The notes: generated from the sequence alone by a model not told the origin. Shown: positions 52,103-60,611, counted from the first letter of the stretch. The stretch: DNA of 64,000 nucleotides from an uncultured Eubacteriales bacterium (GCA_934667845.1 CAKUMQ010000010.1:1-64000); one strand, 5' to 3'. Made by a program: numbers and translations.

Positions 52103-52880
52103 TATTCTGACCCTGTTTCCCGATATGTTTGCCGCCGTCACCGGAGAGAGCATCCTCGGGCGGGCGCAGCAGAAGGGTGTACTGGACATCCGCTGCCACC
52201 AGATCCGGGACTACACCAAAAACAAACAGATGCAGGTGGACGACTACCCCTACGGCGGCGGCATGGGTATGGTCATGTTCCCGCAGCCCATCGCAGACGC
52301 CTTCCGCGCCGTCTGCGCCGATATCGGCGCGCGCCCGCACCTTGTATACATGAGCCCGCAGGGCGCGGTGCTGACGCAGGAAAAGGCGCGGGAGCTGGCG
52401 CAGTATGACAACCTCTGCGTCCTGTGCGGTCATTATGAGGGCGTGGATGAGCGCGTGCTTGAGGCCATTGTGGACGAGGAGATCTCCATCGGCGACTATG
52501 TGCTGACCGGCGGCGAAATTCCCGCCATGGCACTCGTCGACTGCGTGTCCCGCATGGTGCCCGGCGTATTGGCAGACGAGATCTGCTTCACGGAGGAGAG
52601 TCACTTTTCCGGGCTGCTCGAATACCCGCAGTACACCCGCCCCGCCGTATGGGAGGGGCGCGCCGTGCCGGAGATCCTGCTCTCCGGTCACCATGCGCGC
52701 ATTGCCGAGTGGCGGCATCAGCAGTCCCTGCTGCGTACCCGCCGCAAGCGGCCGGATATGCTGGCACGGGCTGAGCTGTCCGATAAGGACCGCGCCTTTC
52801 TCGCCGCCGCGCCCGAAGCCCCCGTGCCGGAGGAAAAACCGGCTCCCGCAGACGACAGCACGGACGGACTGACCGAATAA
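52092..52880 (+). CDS. trmD: tRNA (guanine-37-N1)-methyltransferase
   Basis: Makes m1G37 in tRNAs that read CNN-type codons, preventing frameshifting. The 262-residue SPOUT-fold protein has RIDILTLFPDMF at the N-terminus, DDYPYGGGMGMVM, the knot segment LCVLCGHYEGVDERV and SIGDYVLTGGEIPAM. It carries about 20 extra C-terminal residues (AAAPEAPVPEEKPA...) beyond the usual end. It closes the operon; rplS, which often follows, is absent and a terminator comes instead. Confidence 0.97.
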   Translation: MRIDILTLFPDMFAAVTGESILGRAQQKGVLDIRCHQIRDYTKNKQMQVDDYPYGGGMGMVMFPQPIADAFRAVCADIGARPHLVYMSPQGAVLTQEKARELAQYDNLCVLCGHYEGVDERVLEAIVDEEISIGDYVLTGGEIPAMALVDCVSRMVPGVLADEICFTEESHFSGLLEYPQYTRPAVWEGRAVPEILLSGHHARIAEWRHQQSLLRTRRKRPDMLARAELSDKDRAFLAAAPEAPVPEEKPAPADDSTDGLTE

Positions 52881-52903
52881 CAAACGAGCACAGAATAACA
52901 AAC

Positions 52904-52944
52904 GACCCCCGCGGCTTTCCGCTTTTGCGGCAGCCGCGGGGGTT
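52904..52944. terminator. Terminator after trmD
   Basis: A 12-bp GC-rich stem (ACCCCCGCGGCT and complement) with an inner CCGC...GCGG pairing, then TTCATGTTT. Lies between trmD and the convergent 52965 gene. Confidence 0.75.
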
Positions 52945-52964
52945 CATGTTTGGCCGGGCAGGTG

Positions 52965-53675
52965 TCAGCCCGCCGCCGTTGTCTCGGTCGTCGTTCCGGT
53001 CGTTGAGGTGGCGCGCGCCGAAGCAAGCGCATCGGAGTCCACCTCGCCCTTTACCGTGATCTCATAGCTGAGCTGGTCGAGGTCGTCGTCCGGGATCTGC
53101 ACAAAATCCTTCGTGATATAAAACGTGAACGTGTTGTAATCCTCGGCGGGGATGCTATAGCCGTCGGGGATCTGCTTGGTATAGCCGCTCGCGATCGTTT
53201 TGCCGTCCTCGTTCTCCACCTTGACCTCCAGCGAGGTCATATAGTGCGCCGCGTTGATACCGTTTGAGAGCCGCAGCTTGACACAAAGCGAGCCGTTTTT
53301 GGTGTAATACGCCTCGGTCACGGCACCCTTGATGCCCTCCGCCGACAGCTCGGGGTAATTCTCGGTGTCGTAGAAATGGCCGGAGCCTTCCCGCTCGTCG
53401 GTGCCCTTGCCGCGGAGCTGCACAAACAGCATCACGCCGATAAACACCACGACCAGCCCCAGAATGATCCCCAGCGTCCAGATCATGGTGCGTTTCGTCT
53501 CCGGATCGGCGGGCGCTTCTTTTTTCGCCGCCTTCAGCTCACGCCGCAGTGCGCGCGCGTTCGCCTTATCCTCTTTGGCCTTCTCCTTCTGCTCCTCACG
53601 GATCTCCTGTCGGGTCTTGGGCGTGCTGAAAATACTGCTCTGCTCCTCTTCCGGCAAAAGGGGTTCTTTACTCAT
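52965..53675 (-). CDS. Membrane-anchored hypothetical protein, charged N-terminus
   Basis: A 236-residue protein of unrecognised family: a long, highly charged cytosolic segment (about 20-60, KTRQEIREEQKEKAKEDKANA, probably coiled-coil), one membrane helix (about 65-88) and an extracytoplasmic beta-rich domain (about 110-215). The C-terminal tail is Thr-rich. Architecture parallels the protein at 42092-42799. The start at 53675 has GGGAAGGA upstream; the longer frame does not. Confidence 0.72.
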   Translation of the reverse strand: MSKEPLLPEEEQSSIFSTPKTRQEIREEQKEKAKEDKANARALRRELKAAKKEAPADPETKRTMIWTLGIILGLVVVFIGVMLFVQLRGKGTDEREGSGHFYDTENYPELSAEGIKGAVTEAYYTKNGSLCVKLRLSNGINAAHYMTSLEVKVENEDGKTIASGYTKQIPDGYSIPAEDYNTFTFYITKDFVQIPDDDLDQLSYEITVKGEVDSDALASARATSTTGTTTETTAAG

Positions 53676-53773
53676 ATCCGTTCGTCCTTCCCGTGTCATC
53701 CTGTATGTGATACCCTATATCATACACGAAAACGACGCGTTCGTAAAGCCCTTTCACGAAATTTTCACATTTT

Positions 53774-53953
53774 TCAGAACATTCCGGTCACGGTATCGAC
53801 CAGCTCGCCCATGCTGCGCAGCGCATGTCCCATATGGTGCTTGATGCCGCGCCGGTGCTGCCGCAGGCAGCAGCACGCCGCCATACCGCCCGCCATACCG
53901 AGCAGCATTCCCAGCAAAAATCCCTTGATCGCCGCCATTGTCGCTTTACACAT
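53774..53953 (-). CDS. Small membrane protein with Cys-Cys-Cys motif (59 aa)
   Basis: A 59-codon gene: an N-terminal hydrophobic, glycine/methionine-rich helix (AIKGFLLGMLLGMAGGMAA), a CCC triplet at residues 27-29, then a basic, histidine-rich stretch (RQHRRGIKHHMGH) and a short helix. GGGAGTGAGC precedes the ATG with normal spacing, which is the main evidence it is real. It resembles YtxH-like small proteins in layout only. CCC plus His could bind metal or be acylated; this is speculation. It follows the manA divergent region and precedes the 53675 gene on the same strand. Confidence 0.6.
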   Translation of the reverse strand: MCKATMAAIKGFLLGMLLGMAGGMAACCCLRQHRRGIKHHMGHALRSMGELVDTVTGMF

Positions 53954-54045
53954 TCTTGCTCACTCCCTTTTTCCGTGTTGACCCGGCAGGCTGCCGGTCC
54001 AGTGCCTAGTATTTCCGCGGGAGCGGGAAAAATCCCGCAAAAGGG

Positions 54046-54074
54046 TTGTCAAATTTCTCCGAATGCGGTACAAT
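54046..54074 (+). promoter_or_regulatory. Promoter of manA-trmL
   Basis: TTGTCA, 17-nt spacer, TACAAT preceded by GCGG. Confidence 0.75.
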
Positions 54075-54125
54075 ATTACAGTGTTTTAAAAAGATGTATT
54101 TTTTGAAAAAAGGATGGTCGTCACT

Positions 54126-55085
54126 ATGTACCCGCTTCTTTTACAGGCTCCGATCAAACAGTATCTGTGGGGCGGCACCCGCCTGATCACGGATTTCGGC
54201 TTTTCCTCCCCCGGTGACACTGCGGCGGAGGCATGGGTGCTCTCCTGCCACAAGGACGGCACCTGCCTTGTACAAAACGGCGACCGCGCGGGCGAGCCGC
54301 TGTCTGCCGTTCTGGCGGACTGGGGCGAGGCCGCGCTCGGCAGGCGTGCCGCCGCATTTACGGATTTTCCGTTGCTGATCAAGCTGATCGACGCCCGCGA
54401 CCGCCTGTCGGTGCAGGTGCATCCGGACGACGACTACGCCCGCCGCGTGGAGGGCGAATACGGCAAGACCGAGATGTGGTATGTCGTGGACTGCGAGCCG
54501 GGCGCCCAGCTGATCTACGGCTTCAAGCACGGCATCACCAAGGCGGAATTCCGCCGCCGCATCGAGGACAACACGCTCACCGAGGTCGTCAACTTTGTGC
54601 CGGTGCACAAGGGCGATGTGTTCTTTATCGCCGCCGGCACGCTGCACGCCATCGGCGCGGGCATCCTCATCGCCGAGGTGCAGCAGAATTCCAACACCAC
54701 CTACCGCGTATCGGATTACGGCAGACTCGGCGTCGACGGCAAGCCGCGCGCGCTGCACATCGACAAAGCCGTTGACGTCACCCACACCGTGCCGCCCTCC
54801 GTCCCCTACGGCGCCGTCGGCGAGCCGGTCGCGCTCTCGGGCGGCACACTGCGCCCGCTCGCCTCCTGCAAGCTGTTCACCGCCGAGCTGCTGACCCTGT
54901 CCGGCACCGTCCACGTCGGCGTGCAGGACAGCTTCACCTCGCTGGTCTGCTTAGACGGCGAAGCCGAGCTGACGGTTGACGAGGCGGCACCGCTCGCGCT
55001 CAAAAAGGGCAGCAGCGTGTTTCTCCCCGCCGGGTTCAACGCGGCGGTCACGGGCAATGCGGCGCTGCTGTGCAGCCGCGTCTGA
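54126..55085 (+). CDS. manA: Mannose-6-phosphate isomerase, class I
   Basis: Zinc enzyme interconverting fructose 6-phosphate and mannose 6-phosphate, supplying mannose for glycans. The 319-residue protein is of the short Bacillus-type class I form. Zinc ligands are visible in SVQVHPDDDYA (Gln, His), GKTEMWYV (Glu) and GTLHAIGAG (His); QQNSNTTYRVSDYGR is the family signature. ATG 54126 is preceded by AAAAGGATGG; ATG 54114 overlaps that site. A 20-base gap leads to trmL. Confidence 0.94.
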   Translation: MYPLLLQAPIKQYLWGGTRLITDFGFSSPGDTAAEAWVLSCHKDGTCLVQNGDRAGEPLSAVLADWGEAALGRRAAAFTDFPLLIKLIDARDRLSVQVHPDDDYARRVEGEYGKTEMWYVVDCEPGAQLIYGFKHGITKAEFRRRIEDNTLTEVVNFVPVHKGDVFFIAAGTLHAIGAGILIAEVQQNSNTTYRVSDYGRLGVDGKPRALHIDKAVDVTHTVPPSVPYGAVGEPVALSGGTLRPLASCKLFTAELLTLSGTVHVGVQDSFTSLVCLDGEAELTVDEAAPLALKKGSSVFLPAGFNAAVTGNAALLCSRV

Positions 55086-55105
55086 CCGGGCAGGAGGAGC
55101 TGCCG

Positions 55106-55600
55106 ATGCCCACTCTGAACATCGTTCTGGTCGAGCCGGAGATCCCGCAGAATACCGGCAACATCAGCCGCACCTGCGCCGCCACCGGCGCGCGGCTGCA
55201 CCTTGTCGAGCCGCTGGGCTTTGCGATCGACGACCGCCAGCTCAAGCGGGCGGGACTTGACTACTGGCATCTGCTCGACATCACCCGCTATCCGAGCCTT
55301 GACGATTTCTTCGCCAAAAACGCCGGCCCGTTCTACTATTTCTCCACCAAGGCCGCGCAGATCTATTCGGACATTCGCTATCCCGACGGCGCCTATCTGG
55401 TGTTCGGCAAGGAAACAAAGGGGCTGCCCGAGCACCTGATGCGGGACGATCCCGCACACAGCGTGCGCCTGCCCATGCTTGACGACGATGCCGCCCGCTC
55501 GCTCAATCTGTCCAACACCGTCGCGGTCGGCGTGTATGAGGTGCTGCGCCAGTGGGGCTTTCCGCAGCTGCGCACCAAGGGACACCTGACCGGTCAATAA
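55106..55600 (+). CDS. trmL: tRNA (cytidine(34)-2'-O)-methyltransferase
   Basis: A 164-residue SPOUT-class enzyme that 2'-O-methylates the wobble base of tRNA-Leu isoacceptors. It has the N-terminal NIVLVEPEIPQNTGNISRTCAA, the SAM knot FGKETKGLPEHLM and the C-terminal RSLNLSNTVAVGVYEVLRQ. CAGGAGG precedes ATG 55106. It is the last housekeeping gene before the accessory region. Confidence 0.95.
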   Translation: MPTLNIVLVEPEIPQNTGNISRTCAATGARLHLVEPLGFAIDDRQLKRAGLDYWHLLDITRYPSLDDFFAKNAGPFYYFSTKAAQIYSDIRYPDGAYLVFGKETKGLPEHLMRDDPAHSVRLPMLDDDAARSLNLSNTVAVGVYEVLRQWGFPQLRTKGHLTGQ

Positions 55601-55608
55601 CTGCCGCT

Positions 55609-55653
55609 TATCCCGCCGTTTCGGCTTTCCGCCCGAAACGACGGGATATTTTT
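55609..55653 (+). terminator. Terminator after trmL
   Basis: A 15-bp stem with one mismatch (TATCCCG and CGTTTCGG arms), followed by five T. Confidence 0.88.
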
Positions 55654-55665
55654 GCCGTCCCCCCC

Positions 55666-55694
55666 TTGCCATCCGCCGACGGATATGGTATAGT
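55666..55694 (+). promoter_or_regulatory. Promoter of the retron
   Basis: TTGCCA, 17-nt spacer, TATAGT preceded by ATGG. Transcription would start near 55701, about 15 bases before the a1 repeat. Confidence 0.75.
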
Positions 55695-55715
55695 GTACTT
55701 GCCTCTTTGAGGAAA

Positions 55716-55902
55716 CGCGGAACATTAGTGTTTGTCGAACCGTTTTTCGCTTTGACACCGGCTGCGAGTCGCGGCCGGGATACAGGATCCCCTCAGGATT
55801 CGCTTCGCTCATGCAAAGCCGATTCCGCTGTATACCCGCCCACTGGCGTGGGCTAATGGATACAGCTCCACGGCATTGCTGTTCCCTTTGTATTGTTCCG
55901 CG
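55716..55902 (+). ncRNA. Retron msr-msd noncoding RNA
   Basis: Between the promoter and the reverse transcriptase lies about 220 bases of structured noncoding sequence. Inverted repeats CGCGGAACA (55716-55724, a1) and TGTTCCGCG (55894-55902, a2) match perfectly. TTAG directly follows a1, with G55728 a candidate branch guanosine. The msr part has two hairpins (about 55728-55758 and a strong one at 55758-55778). The msd part has GGGATACAG (55777-55785) able to pair with CTGTATACCC (55828-55837) around a second stem (GGATTCG.../...CGATTCC), competing with a hairpin at 55828-55865. Folding was done by eye. Confidence 0.75.
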
Positions 55903-55924
55903 AAAAAAGAGAGGGGGAAGCACC

Positions 55925-56848
55925 GTGATCGTATACCGCGAATTTTCCTCGCTCTGCCGTGACCTCGGTTTTTCCGGTCAGACGCTGTACAGCGTCAGCA
56001 GCCGTATCGACCGGCATTACCGCCCGGTCAGGCTGCCGAAAACGAACGGGGAATACCGGCAGCTCTTTGTCCCCGATGACCTGCTGAAGGCCGTGCAGCG
56101 GCGGATCAATGACCGGCTCTTGCCGCTCGAGCCGGTCTCCCCCTATGCCACGGCCTATCGCCCCGGCGGCAGCACGCGGCGAAATGCCGCGCCCCATGTC
56201 GGCAGACCGGTGCTGCTCAAGCTGGACATCCGCCGCTTTTTTGACGGCCTGACCTACCCGCTCGTCAGCGAAAGCGCGTTTCCGAAAACGCGCTATTCTG
56301 CGCAGAACCGCACGCTTCTGACCCTGCTCTGCACCTATAAAAACACCCTGCCGCAGGGCGCGCCGACTTCCCCCGCCATCTCGAACATTGTCCTGTGCCC
56401 ATTCGACAACACCCTCGGGGAATGGTGCCGCCAAAACGGCATCGCCTACACCCGCTACTGCGACGATATGACTTTTTCCGGCGATTTTGACCCGAAGCCG
56501 GTCATCGCCCTTGTCCGCGCGCAGCTTTCACCGATGGGGCTTTTTCTGAATGACAGAAAGACCGCGGTCATCCGCGGCGGACAGCGGCAGAGTGTGACCG
56601 GTCTCGTCGTCAACGAACGGCTGAACGTACCCGCCGCCTACAAGCGGCAGCTCCGGCAGGAAATGTACTATTGCCGGCAGTACGGCATTGCGAACCACCT
56701 TGCGCGGTGCGGCAGAGCCGACGACGCGGACGCCTATGCGGCTGAGCTGTACGGGCGCGTCTGCTACGTCTTATCCGTCGAGCCGGACAACGCGGACATG
56801 CAGACCTATGCGCTCTGGTTGCGCCGCCAAAGGGAAAAACACTCCTGA
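55925..56848 (+). CDS. Retron reverse transcriptase
   Basis: A 307-residue reverse transcriptase that would copy the msd into msDNA joined to the msr. Motifs in order: PVRLPKTNGEYRQLFVP, SPYATAYRPGGSTRRNAAPH (the retron-type NAxxH), VLLKLDIRRFFDGLT (catalytic Asp), LPQGAPTSPAISNIV, YTRYCDDMTFSG (YCDD in place of the common YADD) and VTGLVVNE (retron region Y). There is no group II maturase domain. Translation starts at GTG 55925 after GAGAGGGGG; the longer open frame runs back through the ncRNA. A terminator follows and no effector gene is fused or directly downstream. Confidence 0.92.
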   Translation: MIVYREFSSLCRDLGFSGQTLYSVSSRIDRHYRPVRLPKTNGEYRQLFVPDDLLKAVQRRINDRLLPLEPVSPYATAYRPGGSTRRNAAPHVGRPVLLKLDIRRFFDGLTYPLVSESAFPKTRYSAQNRTLLTLLCTYKNTLPQGAPTSPAISNIVLCPFDNTLGEWCRQNGIAYTRYCDDMTFSGDFDPKPVIALVRAQLSPMGLFLNDRKTAVIRGGQRQSVTGLVVNERLNVPAAYKRQLRQEMYYCRQYGIANHLARCGRADDADAYAAELYGRVCYVLSVEPDNADMQTYALWLRRQREKHS

Positions 56849-56860
56849 TACCGATCAAAC

Positions 56861-56900
56861 AGCGCCCCGAAAACGCTTTTCGCGTTTTCGGGGCGCTTTG
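56861..56900 (+). terminator. Terminator after the retron
   Basis: A perfect 16-bp stem (AGCGCCCCGAAAACGC and complement) with loop TTTTC, then TTTG. It isolates the retron as a two-part unit. Confidence 0.9.
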
Positions 56901-56952
56901 TTTATTCCCCGCAATAACGGCGGAACAGCCAAAAGCATTGCCGTCTCATGGG

Positions 56953-57243
56953 TCAAATTTTCAGAGTGAACGCTCCGTTTTTAATATCCGAACAATCTGC
57001 GGCAGTCCACTCCATCAGCCCCCTGGCCTTTTGATGTAAAATTGCTATATCCACTTCCTCTGAGCGGCTTGAGAACCGGAGCCGATGTGTCCCGGGAGTG
57101 TATTTTATGTCGATCGCATCAGCTATCGCTTGTGCGGAAAAGTTGGCATTACGCTGTTGATATACTTTGACAGGCTCTAGTGTATCTGAGACAGCGGATA
57201 TGCAGAGAATTTGTGCCTTGAAGAGAAAGCGGCTTTGCGCCAT
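56953..57243 (-). CDS. Short hypothetical protein or gene remnant
   Basis: A minus-strand frame of about 96 residues from ATG 57243, ending ALTLKI-like. Its composition is protein-like (INxKYTPGTHRLRFSSRSEEVDIA), but there is no clear ribosome-binding site or promoter and no family is recognised. It may be a fragment of a larger gene lost from this island. Confidence 0.3.
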   Translation of the reverse strand: MAQSRFLFKAQILCISAVSDTLEPVKVYQQRNANFSAQAIADAIDIKYTPGTHRLRFSSRSEEVDIAILHQKARGLMEWTAADCSDIKNGAFTLKI

Positions 57244-57261
57244 CAATACAGTTCTCAACAA

Positions 57262-57813
57262 GCAACCCTAAAAGGAATCCGGAAACAGTATGGACTGCTC
57301 TTTCCAAAGGCAGTTGATATTGTTCATCAAAGCGGTAAGCGAGAGCAGCCTCTTTCCGTGCCCCAGTAAAATATTGCGTGATAAAACGCCGGGATGCTTC
57401 AGGTCAAGAACGAGGGGGGAAGCGTTTTTTCTCCCCACTCAAAGTATTTCTGTCTTTTATTATACTTCTGATGAACTGAAATATCAACGCAGCGCTCGAA
57501 AATTCTGAAACCGCAGTATTGCTATGATAATTTGTATATTCAACAAACCTGTGTGGGGAAAGCAGGCGGGGAAGTTCATGGGCAGGTTGTCAAAGCGGCG
57601 AAGATAAATGGTCAACTGCCTTTGAATATCCGCCGGAGAATAGGCGGATCGTTCCGGATAAGTCACCGGGTAAACTCCTCGGTAAAGGATTGACGTTAGG
57701 TCGCGTCCTGTGTTATACTGCTGCTCATGAGAGGTATAGCTTCGTTGCTGCGGCTGAACTTTAGCACTTATGACCCTTTCTGCCGCCCACATTCTTAAAG
57801 GAAAGGATCGCCT
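57262..57813. other. Gene-poor stretch before the helicase gene
   Basis: No convincing gene. Short open frames here lack ribosome-binding sites and family features. The only element I support is the promoter at 57690-57719 with a leader of about 85 bases containing TATGACCC and a weak GGAAAGGA site before the helicase ATG. Confidence 0.5.
57690..57719 (+). promoter_or_regulatory. Promoter of the helicase-nuclease gene
   Basis: TTGACG, 18-nt spacer, TATACT. Confidence 0.65.
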
Positions 57814-60522
57814 ATGGACGCACAAAAGCACCTGATCATTATAAAGGGGAAGGATCAGACGGACTCGGTTGCGCGCTTTCAGTTTCGCGACGGAAAGTGC
57901 GAGGTCGTCTATACCGGTGCGCCTAATAAGATATACAGCTTCCAGGGCAGTAATGTGGAGATCCTGCCTCTGCAAAAGAAGATCGACCCTGTGCAGGTGA
58001 TCGTCATCGCAAACGGACAAACGGTCAGCGGGATCGACGCGATTCTCGACTTTGGCGGATTTTACCGCATCGTCCGCAGCGGAAAGAAAGATCTGTCATT
58101 TGGCAGAAGCGAAGTGCAGTTTCGGCAAAATTGTCTGGCAGACGGCAAAAATCAGGAAGCGTTCCAATATTTCAGGGAGACTGCCGCAGTGATCAGTTTG
58201 GTGGCGGAAAACGGCAGCAACATTCTGAGTATGCAGTATGACAAGATCAGGCAGGTCAGCGAGGACACCGTGCTGGCAAGCTATTTTGCGCCGCAGAAAG
58301 CGGCGGAAGCGCCCCGGATGCCGGAGACGGTGATCTATCCGTTTGGTCTGAACCAAAGTCAGAAGCTGGCGGTGGAGCGGGCGCTTTCCTCCAAAATCAG
58401 TATCATTCAGGGGCCTCCGGGGACGGGAAAAACGCAGACGATCCTGAATATTATTGCCAATGTGGTCCGAAACGGGAAGACCGTGGCGGTCGTATCCAAC
58501 AACAACTCGGCGACGCGCAATGTGGCGAAAAAACTGGAAAAGAAGAATGCCGCTTTTCTGACGGCATTTCTCGGGAGCCTTGCCAACAAGCAAAAGTTTC
58601 TGGAGGCTCAGACCGGCACCTATCCGGATATGAGCGATCAGGAGCTGCCCACAGAGGAACGGCAGCGGCTGAATCAGGAGATAATGGCGCTTTCCGAAGA
58701 GCTGAACGAAATGCTCACCGCCAAGAACCGCATTGCGGAAATTGAGCAGGAGTTTTTGCAGCTGGATCCGGAGCAGCACTATTTTGAGGAATACTATGCG
58801 ACCTGCAGCGACGCGCCGACGGAAAGTCTGGACAAGCTGTCCTCGCAGAAGATCCTGGCGCTCTGGATGGAATTTGAACAGCACGCAGAACACGGGGTGC
58901 ACCCGGGACTTCTGCAAAAGCTCTCCATCCTGTTTCGCTTCGACCGCCATGCGCTCAGGTTGTTCCGCCATTCCCCGGAGCGGGTCATTCCCTATTTGCA
59001 GCGTCAGTTCTATGCCGTAAAGAGACGGGAACTGGAGGAGGAGAAACAGGAGCTGAACCGCAGGCTGGGGCATTACGCTTTCGATGCGAAAATGGAAGAG
59101 CTCACGCAAAAGTCTTTGCGGCTGTTTCGGGCGGAGCTGGCAATGCGGTATCCCTGGCAGAGCGACAGACGGCGCTTTGAAATGAGTGATTTCCGCCGGA
59201 ATTCCGCCAAATTTACACGCGAGTATCCGGTGGTGCTCAGCACGACCTATTCTATCAAAGGCACGCTGAGTATGGATCATATCTACGATTACCTGATCGT
59301 GGACGAGGCGTCGCAGGTCGATCTGGCTACCGGCGTGTTGGCATTTTCCTGCGCACGGAATATCGTGATCGTCGGAGATCTAAAACAGCTCCCCAACGTG
59401 CTGACAGCGGAGGATATCCGTACCGGTGATGCCATTTGGCAGAAGTATACTCTGGATGAGCGTTATCGCTTTTCGACCCACAGCCTGCTGTCCTCGGCAG
59501 GGGAAATATGGCAGGATGCACCGGTTACATTGCTGCGTGAACATTACCGCTGCCACCCAAAGATCATCAACTTCTGCAACCAGAAGTTCTACCACGGGCA
59601 GCTGATCGTGATGACAAAAGATCACGGTGAGCCGGATGTGTTGACTGTATACCGGACAACGGCAGGCAATCACGCCCGCGGGCATCTCAACCAGCGACAG
59701 ATCGACGTCATCCGGCAGGAGGTGCTTCCCAGGCTGCATCGACAGAATTTCGAGAGCATCGGCATCATCACGCCGTACCGGGATCAGGTGACCGCTATCC
59801 GCGAGCAGCTGGGCGATACTTATGAGGTGGACACCGTCCACAAGTTTCAGGGGCGGGAACAGGATGCCGTCATTCTGACCTCGGTCGACAATGTTATCAC
59901 AGACTTCGTGGATGATCCCCATATGCTGAATGTGGCGGTCTCCCGTGCCGTTCACTCGCTGACGGTGATCACATCACAGGATCCCCGCAATGACCGGACT
60001 AACTACGGCGATCTGACGCGGTACATAGCGTATAACAATTTTGCCGTCATTCAGAGCCGGGTCTATTCCGTGTTCGACATGCTCTATCAGGGCTATGCCG
60101 AGCAGCGCAGGGCATATCTGCAAAAGCACAAGCGGGTATCTGAATACGACTCTGAGAATCTTATGTACGCTGTGATCCGGGAGGTGCTGTCTGAGGAGGT
60201 CTTTTCCTCTATCGGCTGCGCTGTGCATGTCCCTCTTGCCGCGCTGGTGAAAAACTATGAACCGCTGACAGAGGAAGAACGCCAATATGCCCGGAATCCA
60301 CTGACACATATGGATTTTCTGCTGTTTGATCAGATGGATAAGCAGCCGGTTCTGGCTATCGAAGTGGACGGAGCCGGCTTCCACGAAGCGGGGAGCAAAC
60401 AGGCAGAACGCGATATAAAAAAGAACTTCGTTCTGGAGAAATGCGCCGTCCCGCTGCTGCGTCTGCGCACAGACGGCAGCGGAGAGAAAGAGAAGATCAA
60501 AAATGCGCTGAGGGGAGAATGA
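57814..60522 (+). CDS. Superfamily 1 (Upf1-like) helicase fused to a DUF2726-like nuclease
   Basis: A 902-residue protein. Residues 1-185 are an unrecognised N-terminal region. The SF1 helicase core has Walker A IIQGPPGTGKTQTI near 197, a long helical insertion (270-470), DYLIVDEASQVD near 492, VGDLKQLPNV, REHYRCHPKIINFCNQKFY, IGIITPYRDQ, TVHKFQGREQDAVI and LNVAVSRAVHSL. Residues about 780-902 look like a PD-(D/E)xK nuclease of the DUF2726 type: MDFLLFD then LAIEVDGAGFHE and ERDIKKNFVLEKC. Helicase-nuclease fusions of this COG1112-like type occur in anti-phage loci; that role is inferred. GGAAAGGA precedes the ATG. Confidence 0.85.
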   Translation: MDAQKHLIIIKGKDQTDSVARFQFRDGKCEVVYTGAPNKIYSFQGSNVEILPLQKKIDPVQVIVIANGQTVSGIDAILDFGGFYRIVRSGKKDLSFGRSEVQFRQNCLADGKNQEAFQYFRETAAVISLVAENGSNILSMQYDKIRQVSEDTVLASYFAPQKAAEAPRMPETVIYPFGLNQSQKLAVERALSSKISIIQGPPGTGKTQTILNIIANVVRNGKTVAVVSNNNSATRNVAKKLEKKNAAFLTAFLGSLANKQKFLEAQTGTYPDMSDQELPTEERQRLNQEIMALSEELNEMLTAKNRIAEIEQEFLQLDPEQHYFEEYYATCSDAPTESLDKLSSQKILALWMEFEQHAEHGVHPGLLQKLSILFRFDRHALRLFRHSPERVIPYLQRQFYAVKRRELEEEKQELNRRLGHYAFDAKMEELTQKSLRLFRAELAMRYPWQSDRRRFEMSDFRRNSAKFTREYPVVLSTTYSIKGTLSMDHIYDYLIVDEASQVDLATGVLAFSCARNIVIVGDLKQLPNVLTAEDIRTGDAIWQKYTLDERYRFSTHSLLSSAGEIWQDAPVTLLREHYRCHPKIINFCNQKFYHGQLIVMTKDHGEPDVLTVYRTTAGNHARGHLNQRQIDVIRQEVLPRLHRQNFESIGIITPYRDQVTAIREQLGDTYEVDTVHKFQGREQDAVILTSVDNVITDFVDDPHMLNVAVSRAVHSLTVITSQDPRNDRTNYGDLTRYIAYNNFAVIQSRVYSVFDMLYQGYAEQRRAYLQKHKRVSEYDSENLMYAVIREVLSEEVFSSIGCAVHVPLAALVKNYEPLTEEERQYARNPLTHMDFLLFDQMDKQPVLAIEVDGAGFHEAGSKQAERDIKKNFVLEKCAVPLLRLRTDGSGEKEKIKNALRGE

Positions 60523-60576
60523 TCCTGCCGGGAATCAGCTTAAGCCCTGTGCTGCGTTAGGCAAAGAACAAAGAAA

Positions 60577-60611
60577 AAGTCTCTGAAATCGTTGATTTCA
60601 GAGACTTTTTT
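60577..60611 (+). terminator. Terminator after the helicase gene
   Basis: A perfect 13-bp stem (AGTCTCTGAAATC and complement) with loop GTT, followed by five to six T. Confidence 0.92.

Noticed and set aside
55925..56848. Reverse transcriptase as group II intron or diversity-generating element
   Set aside because: No maturase or endonuclease domain, no intron boundaries, no template/variable repeat pair seen; NAxxH and VTG motifs plus a1/a2 repeats fit a retron.
57290..57508. 72-codon plus-strand frame as a gene
   Set aside because: No ribosome-binding site, no promoter and no recognisable protein features.
58096..59280. Minus-strand frame across the helicase gene
   Set aside because: Antisense shadow; the helicase motifs on the plus strand explain the coding signal.
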